The position numbers and the translations under genes were made by a program. A stretch of 64,000 nucleotides of DNA from positions 1 through 64,000 of the forward strand of contig JADZAS010000015.1 of assembly GCA_020852515.1 (NCBI GenBank). Direction: 5' to 3'. Below are positions 1 through 8,775 of the stretch, in pieces. Each line of letters opens with the position of its first letter. Positions within the stretch are counted from its first letter, which is position 1. The DNA comes from Phycisphaerales bacterium. GTDB lineage: Bacteria > Planctomycetota > Phycisphaerae > Phycisphaerales > UBA5793. A model generated the notes under the pieces. That model was given only the letters and a program-made list of their open reading frames with translations. It made no database searches and was not told the DNA's origin.

Positions 1-2
1 AC

Positions 3-266
3 AGCATCGCCAAGCTCGCGCAGTTCGGCGGTGGCGGACTTTTCGCGACCGTGCTGACGCTCGCGGCGACGACTGATATCCCGCCGTCGATTCTCATCAC
101 GGCGCTCATCTGCGCCGCGCTGCTCGGACTGGCGCCCACGCTCCACTACATCGCCAGCCGCCGCGCACTCAAGTGCGAGCAGTGCCGGGCCCAGGCGGAT
201 GTGAACAAGACCATCGTCGCGAAACAGGCCGCCGCAGCGGGAAGGGACACCGCGCGCACGGCCTGA
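3..266 (+). CDS. Small membrane protein, prophage (5' end cut by window)
   Basis: The reading frame is open from the first bases of the window, so the start codon lies to the left and the visible 87 residues are a C-terminal part. Two hydrophobic stretches can be seen, a Gly/Leu-rich one at the beginning and a clear one around ILITALICAALLGLAP, followed by a short polar tail with a CEQC pair. Lying just ahead of the phage head genes, it could be a holin or other lysis-region membrane protein, as Mu-like phages keep lysis genes here. That role is positional inference; no family is recognised. Confidence 0.55.
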   Translation, partial: SIAKLAQFGGGGLFATVLTLAATTDIPPSILITALICAALLGLAPTLHYIASRRALKCEQCRAQADVNKTIVAKQAAAAGRDTARTA

Positions 267-333
267 CCTATGGGTGGCTGGGAAAGCGCACGGAGGCGCT
301 CCCCGGCCTTGAACGTTTCACGCAAGGAACGCG

Positions 334-744
334 ATGTTCACACTCGCAACGAACTCGATGGGTTGGAACAGCCCCGCCTGGCTCATCGTCCTGATGTGCC
401 TCGGCTCGTTCCTGTCCTTCGTATCCGCCGCCGGCGTGACCGTCATCGGCTGGTACATCTACGGCGTGCGCGATCGCATGGGGCGCATCGAAGACCGCCT
501 GGAGCGCGGTGATGAGAAGTTTGAAGAGATCGTGCGCGACCAGGCGACGGCCGCCGTCGACGTCGCGATGAAGAACGGCGACGTGCGCGAGCAGATGTAC
601 CGGAACTTCGTCACGCGCGAGGAGTTCGAGAAGCACGCCGACCGCATGACAGGCTTTGAAACCGAGACGCTCAAGGGCATGGCCAGCGTCGGCACCAAGC
701 TCGATCTCCTGCTCAGGCGAGAGGAGGCACGTCATGACACCTGA
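334..744 (+). CDS. Phage membrane protein with coiled coil (Mu gp25 / DUF2730 position)
   Basis: This 136-residue protein has one strong membrane segment at about residues 15-43 (AWLIVLMCLGSFLSFVSAAG and onward), then a charged helical region rich in Glu/Arg that looks like a coiled coil. Mu-like phages carry a small one-pass coiled-coil protein at this place, just before the gp26-like gene; family membership here is inferred from position and architecture. An AAGGA ribosome-binding site stands a few bases upstream of the ATG. The 3' end overlaps the next gene by 11 bases, suggesting coupled translation. Function unknown. Confidence 0.6.
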   Translation: MFTLATNSMGWNSPAWLIVLMCLGSFLSFVSAAGVTVIGWYIYGVRDRMGRIEDRLERGDEKFEEIVRDQATAAVDVAMKNGDVREQMYRNFVTREEFEKHADRMTGFETETLKGMASVGTKLDLLLRREEARHDT

Positions 745-1051
745 GCAGGCCGCGCTGCGCGATGAGAAGCGGCAACGGCGCGGACAGATCCTTGAGGCGC
801 TCGCCATGTTCCGGGAACACGGCAGGGCGAGCGTCTCTCTCAACCAGCTCGAATCGCTCCTACGCAACGTGCCGCGCGCCGAGATCGAAGCGCACATCGA
901 CTTTCTCATCGAGGCCGGCTACGTCCAGGACGCGGCGCCACCGACGAACGTGCGAGTGCGCCACCAGGTCACCGAAGTGCGCATCACCAACAGTGGCAGC
1001 ATTCTCGTCGACGGCTGGAAGGGCGACGACGGAGTCAAGTTCGGAGCATGA
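734..1051 (+). CDS. Small winged-helix phage protein (Mu gp26 / VpaChn25_0724-like)
   Basis: This 105-residue protein has the layout of the small winged-helix-like family found before the terminase of Mu-like phages: an N-terminal helix (RRGQILEALAMF), a middle helix pair ending HIDFLIEAGYVQ, and a wing-like segment VTEVRITNSGSILVDGWKGD. The ending corresponds to the usual T-x-x-G-x-x-V-A-x-G pattern of that family. The ATG at 734 is preferred over upstream in-frame codons because the gene then overlaps its neighbour by only 11 bases and begins MTPEQAALRDEK. Its stop overlaps the next start in an ATGA arrangement. DNA binding is inferred from the fold. Confidence 0.65.
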   Translation: MTPEQAALRDEKRQRRGQILEALAMFREHGRASVSLNQLESLLRNVPRAEIEAHIDFLIEAGYVQDAAPPTNVRVRHQVTEVRITNSGSILVDGWKGDDGVKFGA

Positions 1052-1785
1052 CCAACCAGGTCAACAGCACGATGCCCGCTCCCGGCGAGATTCGTCTCGA
1101 CCGGGATTCGCTCGTGCGCCTGGCGCTGGAGCGCATGTCGATGGAGACGCGGCGCGGCACGCGCAGCGCCATCGACGATCTGCCCGAGGGCGTCAGGCAC
1201 AGCATCGGCATCCTCAAGGCCCAGGGCTGGAAGCATGCCGACATCCACACCGAGACGATCAAGGCCCTCGGGCTCGAGCCTGATGATGACGAAGCGCCGA
1301 ATTACCACGCGATCAACCGCTGGCTGGTGCGCTACGAGTTCGTGTACAACCTGGTCCGCGCCGCCGAGCGGAGCAAGCTCGTCGCGCAGATCGAACTGGC
1401 CAAGGCGACCGGAGATCTCCGCGACGGCACGATCATCGCCAACCAGATGATCCTCCAGCGCATCATGGACACGATGGCCGAGTGCCCGGACTTCCGCGAT
1501 CTCAACAACGGCCAGATGGGCAATCTCATCAGCGCCCTGAGCGTGGCGACGAAGGCCGGCCTGGATGATCGCAAACTCGACAAGGCCATTCAGCTCGCCG
1601 ATGCGCGGATTGCGAACCTCACCACGCGCACGGTCGAACTCCAGACGAAGATCGACAATCAGCGCAAGGCCGTCGAAGCGGCCAAGGCGCAGCTCGAAGC
1701 GAAGGCGCAATCCGGCGACGGCAAGACGGTGGACCTCCAGTCCGTCGCCGCCATGCTCGATCAGATCATGCGGGAGGCCGCATGA
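1048..1785 (+). CDS. DUF3486 family protein, putative small terminase (Mu gp27-like)
   Basis: This 245-residue protein carries the DUF3486 signature near its N-terminus: RSAIDDLPEGVRHSI, then a helix-turn-helix-like stretch ending YHAINRWLVRYE. In Mu-like phages this family sits directly before the large terminase and is thought to recognise phage DNA for packaging. The rest is long amphipathic helix, with a likely coiled coil at about residues 195-225, which fits an oligomeric small terminase. It overlaps the gp26-like gene by four bases at its start and the large terminase by four bases at its end. The packaging role is inferred from family and position. Confidence 0.75.
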   Translation: MTNQVNSTMPAPGEIRLDRDSLVRLALERMSMETRRGTRSAIDDLPEGVRHSIGILKAQGWKHADIHTETIKALGLEPDDDEAPNYHAINRWLVRYEFVYNLVRAAERSKLVAQIELAKATGDLRDGTIIANQMILQRIMDTMAECPDFRDLNNGQMGNLISALSVATKAGLDDRKLDKAIQLADARIANLTTRTVELQTKIDNQRKAVEAAKAQLEAKAQSGDGKTVDLQSVAAMLDQIMREAA

Positions 1786-3218
1786 CAGAAGCACCCATTG
1801 TCATCACTCTTCCGAAGGCACGCAGCCCGCTGCTGCCGTACCAGCAGCGGTGGATGGCCGACGAGTCGGATCTCAAGATCTGGGAGAAGTCGCGGCGCAT
1901 CGGCGCGACCTACGTCGAAGCGTGTGATGTCGCGTTCAGCCGCCTCAGCGGCAGGCGCAACGAGGATTACTGGTTCTCATCCGCCGACGAGTCCGCCGCG
2001 TTCGAGTTCATCGAGTACGTCAAGTTCTGGTGCAAGGTCGCCGGCAGGGTGCTCGAATCGTTCACTGAGCAGGTCGACGACGGCACCCGCAACGGCGCGA
2101 CGGCGTACTGCGTGCGCTTCCCCAGCGGCAAGCGCTGCACCGCGATGAGCAGCAATCCGCGGCGCTTCCGCTCCAAGGGCGGCGACGTCGGCCTGGATGA
2201 GTTCGCCTTCCACGAGCAGGCGAGCGAGATGTACAAGGCCGCATCGCCGTGCACGACGTGGGGCGGGCGCCTGCGCATCCTCTCCTCACACAACGGCGAG
2301 CAGAGCAAGTTCAACGAGTTCGTGCAGATGGCCCAGCGCCACGCCGCCGGGAGCCCCAAGGCCGGCGATGTGAAGTTCAGCCTGCATCGGACCACGATCG
2401 AAGACGCCGTCGCCGACGGACTCGTTGAGAAGATCAACGAGGTCAAGGGCACGACGTACACGCGAGAGTCATTCCTCGCCGATTGCCGCGCCAAGTGCGC
2501 CACGCAGGATGACTGGCTGCAGGAATACATGTGCGTGCCGTCGGCCGAGACCGAGGCGTACCTGCCCTACGACCTGCTCAACACCTGCCTTGCCAGGCAC
2601 GGCCTGTGCGCGGCGCCGACGGATGACCTGGCGAAGTATGCCGACGACCTGCGCGCCTACACGTCCGGCGCCTCGGCGATTTACGCCGGCAACGACATCG
2701 GCCGCACCAATGATCGCTTCGTGCTCTGGACGATTGCCCGCTTCGGCGGCACCTGGTCGACGGCGGGGCTGCTCCGCTGGCAGAATCGCAAGTTCAGCGC
2801 GATGGAAGAGGCGATCGCCGCGACCATGAACTTCCGCAGCGCCGATGACAAGCGTGTGCGGCGCATCTGCATCGATCGCACCGGCCTGGGCATGCAGCTC
2901 GCCGAGCAGGCGTGCGAGAAGTTCCGCACCCGCGCTGAGGGTGTGCATTTCGGAAACGAGACGAAAGCGGAGATGGCCCCGCGCGTGCTCGTTGCGTTCC
3001 AGGAGGGGACGATCAAGATCCCCGATGACCGCCTGCTCAAGGATGACCTGCACAGCCTGCGCAAGAGCATGACGAGCAGCGGCAACGTGCGCTACGCCGG
3101 CGAGCGCGGCGCCAACGGCCACGCCGACCACTTCTGGGCGCTCGCTCTGGCGCTCGAAGCCGCCGACAAGCCCGTCGCCCAGGGCCGCGCCGTCACCGTC
3201 ACCGGAGGATCGATCTAA
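1782..3218 (+). CDS. Phage terminase large subunit (Mu gp28-like)
   Basis: This 478-residue protein is the probable DNA-packaging motor. The ATPase half shows LLPYQQRWMAD at residues 17-27, a degenerate Walker A loop EKSRRIGATY at 35-44 and a Walker B strand VGLDEF at 136-141. The nuclease half has RNase H-like acidic motifs: YAGNDIGRTND at 301-311, ICIDRTGLG at 362-370 and a late GHADHFWALALA. Length matches the gp28-type terminases (about 450-550 residues). It lies between the DUF3486 gene and the portal gene, overlapping both by one to four bases, as expected for a packaging operon. Confidence 0.9.
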   Translation: MTEAPIVITLPKARSPLLPYQQRWMADESDLKIWEKSRRIGATYVEACDVAFSRLSGRRNEDYWFSSADESAAFEFIEYVKFWCKVAGRVLESFTEQVDDGTRNGATAYCVRFPSGKRCTAMSSNPRRFRSKGGDVGLDEFAFHEQASEMYKAASPCTTWGGRLRILSSHNGEQSKFNEFVQMAQRHAAGSPKAGDVKFSLHRTTIEDAVADGLVEKINEVKGTTYTRESFLADCRAKCATQDDWLQEYMCVPSAETEAYLPYDLLNTCLARHGLCAAPTDDLAKYADDLRAYTSGASAIYAGNDIGRTNDRFVLWTIARFGGTWSTAGLLRWQNRKFSAMEEAIAATMNFRSADDKRVRRICIDRTGLGMQLAEQACEKFRTRAEGVHFGNETKAEMAPRVLVAFQEGTIKIPDDRLLKDDLHSLRKSMTSSGNVRYAGERGANGHADHFWALALALEAADKPVAQGRAVTVTGGSI

Positions 3219-4975
3219 TGGCGATCGCCACCGCGACGAACCTCCGCGAATCCGCCGCCGACAAGGCCCGCTACAACGCCATGCGCGATCGCGTCTGCAT
3301 GGGCCGCAAACTCTTCAAGGGCGCCTGGCGTCAGCTCCTCAAGGACCTCAGCCAGTTCTACTTCCCCTCGATCAAGAATCATCGCGGCGTCGTCGAAGAG
3401 CTGATGGCCAAGGTCAACGCGTACCGCCTGGCGGTCATGACGCACACCAAGTTCCTCGCACTCAACGAGCCCACCATCACCTTCGCCGACGGCTTCGAGA
3501 TGCAGGCCCAGCGCTGGGCCGAGATCTCGCGCGACTGCCTGTTCTCGCAGCGCGTCTTCGAGTCGATCCTCACGCAGTACCGCGACAGCGTGTCCTGGTG
3601 GCGCATCACCGCGCGCGAAGGCAGCGCCTGCCTGAGCGTCGCCGACGCCCTGCAGGTTCATCCCCTGGGCGCCTTCGGGCACGACGACCAGCCCACCGCG
3701 GTGGATCTCCGCTGGGTCATCACCAAGACGATCGACCGCAAGGATGTGCACTACCTGCTCGTCGAACGGCACACGCCAGGGCTCATCGAAAACGTCGCGT
3801 ACCAGGTCGACAGCAAGTACGCCTGCGCCATCCCCGACAAGGCGCAGCCGGTCGATCTCAAGAGCGTCCTGGGCGATGAAGCGCCCGAGCCGATGCAGTC
3901 CACCGGCGTCGATCGACCGCTGCTGTTCCGCGCGGCGCTGTGCGTGGTGGATGATGAACCGCTGGCGCTGATCGAGAAGGAAGACTTCGACATCCTGGAC
4001 GCCAACGCCAAGGCGCTCAGCCAGCTGCTCATGAATCAGGATCGGCACGGCTCGCCGTTCCTGCGCGTGGACGAAGGCCATCTCGAGAAGGACGGCACCT
4101 TCGACGCGAGCAAGCGCGCCCGCATCGACCCCGACAAGCAGCTTGAGTTCGTCGAGTTCGACGCCAAGGTCGTCGAGGGGCTCGACGCGTTCGCGCGCAT
4201 CCTTCGTTATCTCATGATCCAGCTGGAAATGTCGCCCGAACTCATCGGCCTCAAGGAAGGGGCGGCCGTTGAGAGTTACGAGAAGCTCATGCTCCAGGCC
4301 GTGGTGACCACGAGCCGGGCGCAGCTCACGCGGCAGTACAACGAGCCAGTCATCGAGCGCGTCATCGACACCGCGTGCGCCTTCGACGCCCATCTCCATC
4401 CCCTGGGCTACGCCACGGCGCCCGTCGATGTGACCATGCACCCGGGCCTGCCGCGCACGCCCGAGGAAACCAACCGCGGTCTGGCTGAGATGCACGCTGC
4501 CCGTCAGATCGACGGCTTGAGCATGCTCGAACAGATCCACGGCCCGGTGAAGGCGAAGACGATCGCTGAGCGGCTGCAGGCGGAAGATGACCGCCGCGCC
4601 GCCGATCTCATGCGCGGCTTCGAGGCGGCGGCATCGACAGGCGGCGAACCGGGCGAAGGTCTCGACACAGAGAACACGGAGAGCGCCGAGCGAGGCACGG
4701 CGCCGGCGGAACCCGGGATCGATCCCGTCACCGGCGAGCCGGCCGACGTCGCCCCCGCCGTCGTCACGACCGAGCGCGTCCTCAACGGCGCACAGATCCA
4801 GGCGGCGACGCTCATCGTCCGCAACGTCGTCGACGGCGTCATGCCGCGCGACGCCGGAATCGGCCAGCTCATCACGCTCTTCAACCTCACCAACGAGCAG
4901 GCCGAGGCGATCATGGGCACCGCCGGCAAGGGCTTTGTTCCCAAGGTCATCACTCAGGAGACTGCGCCCGCATGA
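3218..4975 (+). CDS. Phage portal protein
   Basis: This 585-residue protein follows the large terminase and precedes the minor head gene, the canonical portal position. The C-terminal domain (NGAQIQAATLIVRNVVDG, RDAGIGQLITLFNL, AEAIMG) is the helical tail common in portal proteins of gp6-like and DUF935-like groups. The middle holds an aromatic, Arg-rich segment (DSVSWWRITAREGSA) and a helix with RYLMIQLEMSPELIGL. Around residue 485 an in-frame stretch LDTENTESAERG is encoded by a CACAGAG-type short repeat that looks inserted (see findings). Portal assignment is strong by context; the exact subfamily is uncertain. Confidence 0.85.
   Translation: MAIATATNLRESAADKARYNAMRDRVCMGRKLFKGAWRQLLKDLSQFYFPSIKNHRGVVEELMAKVNAYRLAVMTHTKFLALNEPTITFADGFEMQAQRWAEISRDCLFSQRVFESILTQYRDSVSWWRITAREGSACLSVADALQVHPLGAFGHDDQPTAVDLRWVITKTIDRKDVHYLLVERHTPGLIENVAYQVDSKYACAIPDKAQPVDLKSVLGDEAPEPMQSTGVDRPLLFRAALCVVDDEPLALIEKEDFDILDANAKALSQLLMNQDRHGSPFLRVDEGHLEKDGTFDASKRARIDPDKQLEFVEFDAKVVEGLDAFARILRYLMIQLEMSPELIGLKEGAAVESYEKLMLQAVVTTSRAQLTRQYNEPVIERVIDTACAFDAHLHPLGYATAPVDVTMHPGLPRTPEETNRGLAEMHAARQIDGLSMLEQIHGPVKAKTIAERLQAEDDRRAADLMRGFEAAASTGGEPGEGLDTENTESAERGTAPAEPGIDPVTGEPADVAPAVVTTERVLNGAQIQAATLIVRNVVDGVMPRDAGIGQLITLFNLTNEQAEAIMGTAGKGFVPKVITQETAPA
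4664..4700 (+). repeat. CACAGAG/CACGGAG-type short repeat inside the portal gene
   Basis: A purine-rich run built of ACACAGAGAACACGGAGAG and related units lies inside the portal coding frame and adds the low-complexity peptide LDTENTESAERG. The same kind of motif, in opposite orientation, occurs at 4978-5018. Such runs are widespread intergenic repeats in several bacterial phyla (recalled, not searched), so this copy is read as an in-frame insertion. Confidence 0.5.
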
Positions 4976-4977
4976 AA

Positions 4978-5018
4978 CTCTTCGTGCCCCTTTGTGTCCT
5001 TTGCGCCATTGTGGTGAG
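4978..5018 (-). repeat. CACAAAGG/GGCACGAAG-type short repeat at a gene start
   Basis: On the minus strand this stretch reads GGCGCAAAGGACACAAAGG followed by GGCACGAAGAG. It is the same class of repeat as at 4664-4700 but inverted. It lies exactly between the portal stop codon and the likely true start of the minor head gene, adding an 18-codon hydrophobic false leader (MKLFVPLCVLCAIVV) in frame with that gene. Confidence 0.55.
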
Positions 5019-5025
5019 GGTTCTC

Positions 5026-6024
5026 ATGGTCGACCTGCCGCAGAACTACAACTCCGGCGTGCCGAATGCGGCCGTCGCTGAGATGGTGAAGATCTACGAC
5101 CGCGCCGCGAGCGAGATCGTCAAGGCCCTGGCCGTCGCCATCGACACGACGAATCCGAGCGAGCAGTTCAAGCGTGCCCGCGCCGCCCGGCTCGCCCTGG
5201 CGATCGACAACGCGACGCGCCGCTTCGGCGCCTCGATCCGCCCGCACATCGAAGACGTCTCGAGGGAGTCGTATCAGCTCGGCCTGCGTCAGGGCATCAG
5301 CCAGTTGAAAGCCCTGGGCGTGCGCGACCATGACACGTTCCGCGGCACGTTCGCCGGCGTCGATGAGCGCGCTGTCGAGATCATCGCGCGGGACATCGCC
5401 GTCGCGAGCGTGCAGGCCGTCGACCAACTCGGCCAGCAGAGCCAGCGATTCCTCCGCGCCATCAGCGCCAAGGAGATCTCCGATCCGGCCGTGAGCCGCG
5501 CCATCGCGCAGGGCTTGGTCACCGGCGATCCCCGCATCGCCATGCGCGAGGTGCGCGAACTGTTCCGCGAGCCCGGCAGCCAGGAGGATTTCCGGCAGCT
5601 GGGCAATCGCCAGGTCAAGGTCGGCAAGGCGACGATGTCTGTTCGCGCGTACAGCGAGATGCTCGTGCGCACGCGGACGCGCGAGGCGACGGTGCAGGCG
5701 CGTCACAACCGGCTGCGTGAGAGCAACGTTGACCTGGTCATCATCACCGGCCGCGTGAGCAAGTGGTTCTGCACTTCCTACCTCGGGCTGATCTGCTCGA
5801 TCGACGGCAAGAGCGGCAAGTGGCCGGCGCTCAGCTCGCTGCCGGGCGGCGGCCCGCCGTTTCATCCCAACTGTTCGAAGGGCACTCGACCGTACGTCGA
5901 AGGCCTGTCAGACCCGGCCGAGGAAGAGGCGGGGTTGCGGGCGCTCAGCGAGTTCCAGGACCGCGGCTCATCGCGGCAGCCGCTGAGCCCCGACGAAGTT
6001 TCCGCCGCGCGAGGACGAATCTAA
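5026..6024 (+). CDS. Phage minor head protein (head morphogenesis)
   Basis: This 332-residue protein sits directly after the portal, where tailed phages place the Mu F/SPP1 gp7-type minor head protein. The C-terminal region has the typical signature: VRTRTREATVQARHNRLRE, then a Cys-containing segment KWFCTSYLGLICS and PPFHPNCSKGTRPYVEG, a metal-binding-like HPNC block shared by these proteins. The start is placed at the ATG at 5026, preceded by GTGAGGG five bases away. An in-frame ATG at 4972 overlaps the portal stop but would translate a repeat-encoded hydrophobic leader. The protein likely acts inside the procapsid. Confidence 0.8.
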   Translation: MVDLPQNYNSGVPNAAVAEMVKIYDRAASEIVKALAVAIDTTNPSEQFKRARAARLALAIDNATRRFGASIRPHIEDVSRESYQLGLRQGISQLKALGVRDHDTFRGTFAGVDERAVEIIARDIAVASVQAVDQLGQQSQRFLRAISAKEISDPAVSRAIAQGLVTGDPRIAMREVRELFREPGSQEDFRQLGNRQVKVGKATMSVRAYSEMLVRTRTREATVQARHNRLRESNVDLVIITGRVSKWFCTSYLGLICSIDGKSGKWPALSSLPGGGPPFHPNCSKGTRPYVEGLSDPAEEEAGLRALSEFQDRGSSRQPLSPDEVSAARGRI

Positions 6025-6413
6025 TGGCACGCACCGCACTCACCGTTCAAACACTCGACCCCGCTTCGCCCACGGGCCTCACGCCGGCGCCAACGGCCGG
6101 CCAGGCCGATGGGCATTACTTCGCCAACGCGGCGAGCAACGCGCGCTACGGCACGCACTTCGCGCTGGTGACCAACAACGGCGTGGCGAGCCGCGACATC
6201 ACCTTCCAGACCGGCGCGACGGTCGAAGGGATCGACATCGAGGAACTCACCTACGCCATTCCCGCGGGCGCGACGCGGATCATCGGCCCGTTCACGCCGC
6301 GCGTCTTCAACCGGCCCGCGGGCGGCGCCGATCCCGACACCGTCTACGTCGATTATGACGCCGGCAACGAGGCAGACCTGGACATCGAGATCTTCGAGAT
6401 GCCGGTCTCGTAG
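6024..6413 (+). CDS. Small phage head-region beta-rich protein
   Basis: This 129-residue beta-rich protein matches a common small-protein pattern near head genes of tailed phages: an N-terminal MARTALTVQTLDP, a central strand-rich part, then PAGATRIIGPFTPRVFN and a closing VYVDYDAG. The consensus 'pAG.trxiGPFpp' is typical of these small proteins, some of which may be decoration or stabilisation proteins. The start codon overlaps the stop of the minor head gene (TAATG). No enzymatic motif is present. A structural role is inferred from position and composition. Confidence 0.6.
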   Translation: MARTALTVQTLDPASPTGLTPAPTAGQADGHYFANAASNARYGTHFALVTNNGVASRDITFQTGATVEGIDIEELTYAIPAGATRIIGPFTPRVFNRPAGGADPDTVYVDYDAGNEADLDIEIFEMPVS

Positions 6414-6480
6414 CGCACATCAACTGGCACGGACACGCCACACACGTCAACACGAGCAACACCAGAAAGGACGCTCACCC

Positions 6481-7062
6481 ATGACACCCGAAGAGATCAA
6501 TGCAGCGATTCAGAAGAGCGTGACGGATGCGCTCAAGCCCATCACCACGCAACTCGCCACGTTCAGCGAGAGCATCAAGCCCATCGCCGCGCTCCAGGAG
6601 CAGGTGAAGGGGCTCGTCGAAGCCGATTCGGCCAAGACGATCGAGGGCAAGGGCAAGGCGCCCGAGAAGGGCAAGGAGACGGACGCCGCCGCGACCGGCG
6701 CCGGCCTCACCACCGAAGCGGCGACGGCGCTCTTCCAGAAGATGCTCGCTGATCGCGACACGGCGGCGCAGACCACGGCGCAGCAGCAGGCCGCGCACGA
6801 GGCGTGGATCAAGAAGAACGCATCCAAGCTCGCCGGCACCCCGACGGGCAAGCGCATCTTCGCCGGCTGCAAGACCGACGAGGAGCGCAAGGCCGCGCTC
6901 GACGAGTACGTCGCCGATCTCAAGGCCAGCGGCGTCAAAGCGCCCGACCTGGGCGCGACGGCTGAAGGCGAGGGCGGCGCCGCCACCGCCGCCGACACCG
7001 CCGAAGCGAAGAAGGCCGCCGCACTCGAAGCCGCCAAGGGCCTCAAGCCCGTCACCCTGTAA
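6481..7062 (+). CDS. Phage scaffold-like protein
   Basis: This 193-residue, highly charged protein is rich in Ala, Lys and Glu and predicted almost wholly helical, with coiled coil at about residues 1-45 and a low-complexity linker (EGKGKAPEKGKETDAAATG). It stands immediately before the major capsid gene, the usual scaffold position. There is no Ser-His protease motif, so it looks like a scaffold without protease. A strong AGAAAGGA ribosome-binding site precedes the ATG. Expected role: an internal core for procapsid assembly, inferred from composition and position. Confidence 0.7.
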   Translation: MTPEEINAAIQKSVTDALKPITTQLATFSESIKPIAALQEQVKGLVEADSAKTIEGKGKAPEKGKETDAAATGAGLTTEAATALFQKMLADRDTAAQTTAQQQAAHEAWIKKNASKLAGTPTGKRIFAGCKTDEERKAALDEYVADLKASGVKAPDLGATAEGEGGAATAADTAEAKKAAALEAAKGLKPVTL

Positions 7063-7165
7063 CACGCCACAGGCCGCCGGCCTGAGACCTCCGGTCGGGA
7101 GAGAGAGCCCGGCGGGGAGAGAGATCAAACGTACCCCTCAACTCTGAATCGAAAGCGAGAATGCA

Positions 7166-8308
7166 ATGAATCCCAACACGACCAAGGCCTTCGGCGGCGT
7201 GATGTACCCCGAGGTCGCGCAGCAGATCTTCGTCAACATCGCGGCCAAGGATGCGCCGCTCACCGCCATCCTGCTCGGCACCCAGCGCGAGCGCCCGACC
7301 TCCAAGCCGGAAATCAACTGGTACGGACAGGGCCTCGCCACGCGCACGACGCAGATCAATGAGGCCGCAGGCTACCTGTCCACCGACACGGTTCTGACCG
7401 TCGACGCCGGCGAGGTGTTCGTGGCCGGCGATCTCATCCATGTCGAGCGCACGAACGAACTCATGAAGGTCGTCTCCGTCGCCGGCGATGATGTGACGGT
7501 CGTGCGTTCGTTCGGCTCGGTCGCCGCCGCCGCCCTCGTCGATGACGACTACCTGCTCAACATCGGCCCGGCGAAGAAAGAGGGCGACACCAACTCGGAC
7601 ATGCGCACGAACGCGACGACGAAGTACACGTCGTACACGCAGATCTTCCAGCGCTCCGTGCAGCTCACGGGCACGCTGGATGCCAGCACCACCAACACCG
7701 AGCAGGAACGCGCCCGCCTTCGCCAGGAGCAGATGTACGAGATCGCCCGCGACATGGAGCTGGCGGCACTGTACAGCAATCCCGGCGAGTACACCACCAA
7801 CGAGGTGCGCCGCTCGACCTCGGGCATCATGTCCTTCGCCACCGCCAACGTCGCCGACGCCAACGGCACGCTCACGAAGGCCGAGTTCCTGGACTTCCTC
7901 TCCACGGTCTTCGCCAAGGGCAGCCAGAACAAGATCGGCTTCGCCGGCCCGGCCGTCGCGGCCATTCTGACCAGCCTCTGGTCCTCGACCGAGCGCACGA
8001 CCGTGCAGAGCACCGTGGTCGGCCTCACGTTCCAGCGCATCGCCACGCCGTGGGGCAATCTCGATCTCATCGTCAACCCGCACATGACGGGCACGACGCA
8101 CGGGGCCGAGCTGCTCGTGGTCGATCCCGAGCAGTGCGAGGTGCGCCCGCTGGTGGGCAACGGCAAGGATCGCCGCCTCAAGCTGCTGGAGGACACGCAG
8201 GCGAAGAACACCGACGCGGCCGAGGACAGCTGGTTCGCCGAACTGGGCTTCACCTGGGGCAACCCCGACGCCCACGGCATCCTGAGCAACATCGACGCGG
8301 CCGGATAA
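7166..8308 (+). CDS. Phage major capsid protein (SU10 / DUF5309 type)
   Basis: This 380-residue protein is the main shell subunit. It shows the DUF5309/SU10 capsid layout: an N-terminal arm ending in a W-Y-G-Q segment (INWYGQGLATRTTQINEAAG), a barrel-like module HVERTNELMKVVSVAGDDVT with VVRSFGS, then TKYTSYTQIFQRSVQLTGTL, and a C-terminal LDLIVNPHMTGTTHGAELLV with CEVRPL. The same ordered motifs occur in the separate capsid gene at 34498-35679, so the two are homologous. It follows the scaffold gene and precedes small connector-region genes. Assignment is strong. Confidence 0.9.
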   Translation: MNPNTTKAFGGVMYPEVAQQIFVNIAAKDAPLTAILLGTQRERPTSKPEINWYGQGLATRTTQINEAAGYLSTDTVLTVDAGEVFVAGDLIHVERTNELMKVVSVAGDDVTVVRSFGSVAAAALVDDDYLLNIGPAKKEGDTNSDMRTNATTKYTSYTQIFQRSVQLTGTLDASTTNTEQERARLRQEQMYEIARDMELAALYSNPGEYTTNEVRRSTSGIMSFATANVADANGTLTKAEFLDFLSTVFAKGSQNKIGFAGPAVAAILTSLWSSTERTTVQSTVVGLTFQRIATPWGNLDLIVNPHMTGTTHGAELLVVDPEQCEVRPLVGNGKDRRLKLLEDTQAKNTDAAEDSWFAELGFTWGNPDAHGILSNIDAAG

Positions 8309-8430
8309 GCCGGCTCCTGACGCGGGGGTGCGGGCAGGAAGAAGGGCCTGCCCGCACCATACCGCGACGACCCTTCAACGCCTCTTCGAATTCAACTCAA
8401 CCCCCACACGACACGCAACGGAGATCATCC

Positions 8431-8721
8431 ATGAGCAAGAACGAAACGAGCAAGGGCGCTGGATCATCCGGCGTCACCTTCGCCAGCCGCAGTCCGAACT
8501 TCACGCTCTTCCTGGACAGCGGCCGGCCGGTGCCCGGCCAAAACGGGCAGATCGAGTACAAGGACCGCATCACGATCCGCTTCCAGAACAACCGCTACAG
8601 CACGAGCGATCGCAGCGTCATCACGGCGATGCGCATGTGCAAGTCGTACGGGAAGCAGTTCCAGGAGGTCAACGAGCCGGCCCGCGCTGAGGCCGCCGGG
8701 GCCGCTGCGCCCGCCGCCTGA
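8431..8721 (+). CDS. Small hypothetical phage protein after capsid
   Basis: This 96-residue protein starts MSKNETSKGAGSSG and has a strand-rich centre (VTFASRSPNFTLFLDSG, YKDRITIRFQNNRYSTSDR) and an Ala/Pro-rich tail. It lies between the capsid gene and the LamG-type gene in the late operon. No family is recognised; a virion or connector-associated role would be a guess from position. The upstream 120 bases are free of genes and end in ACGGAGATC ahead of the ATG, a fair ribosome-binding site. Confidence 0.6.
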   Translation: MSKNETSKGAGSSGVTFASRSPNFTLFLDSGRPVPGQNGQIEYKDRITIRFQNNRYSTSDRSVITAMRMCKSYGKQFQEVNEPARAEAAGAAAPAA

Positions 8722-8775
8722 CGATCGAACCCCACGAGAGGCCGGCTCGGGCGGAAACGCTCGGCCGGCCATTTG

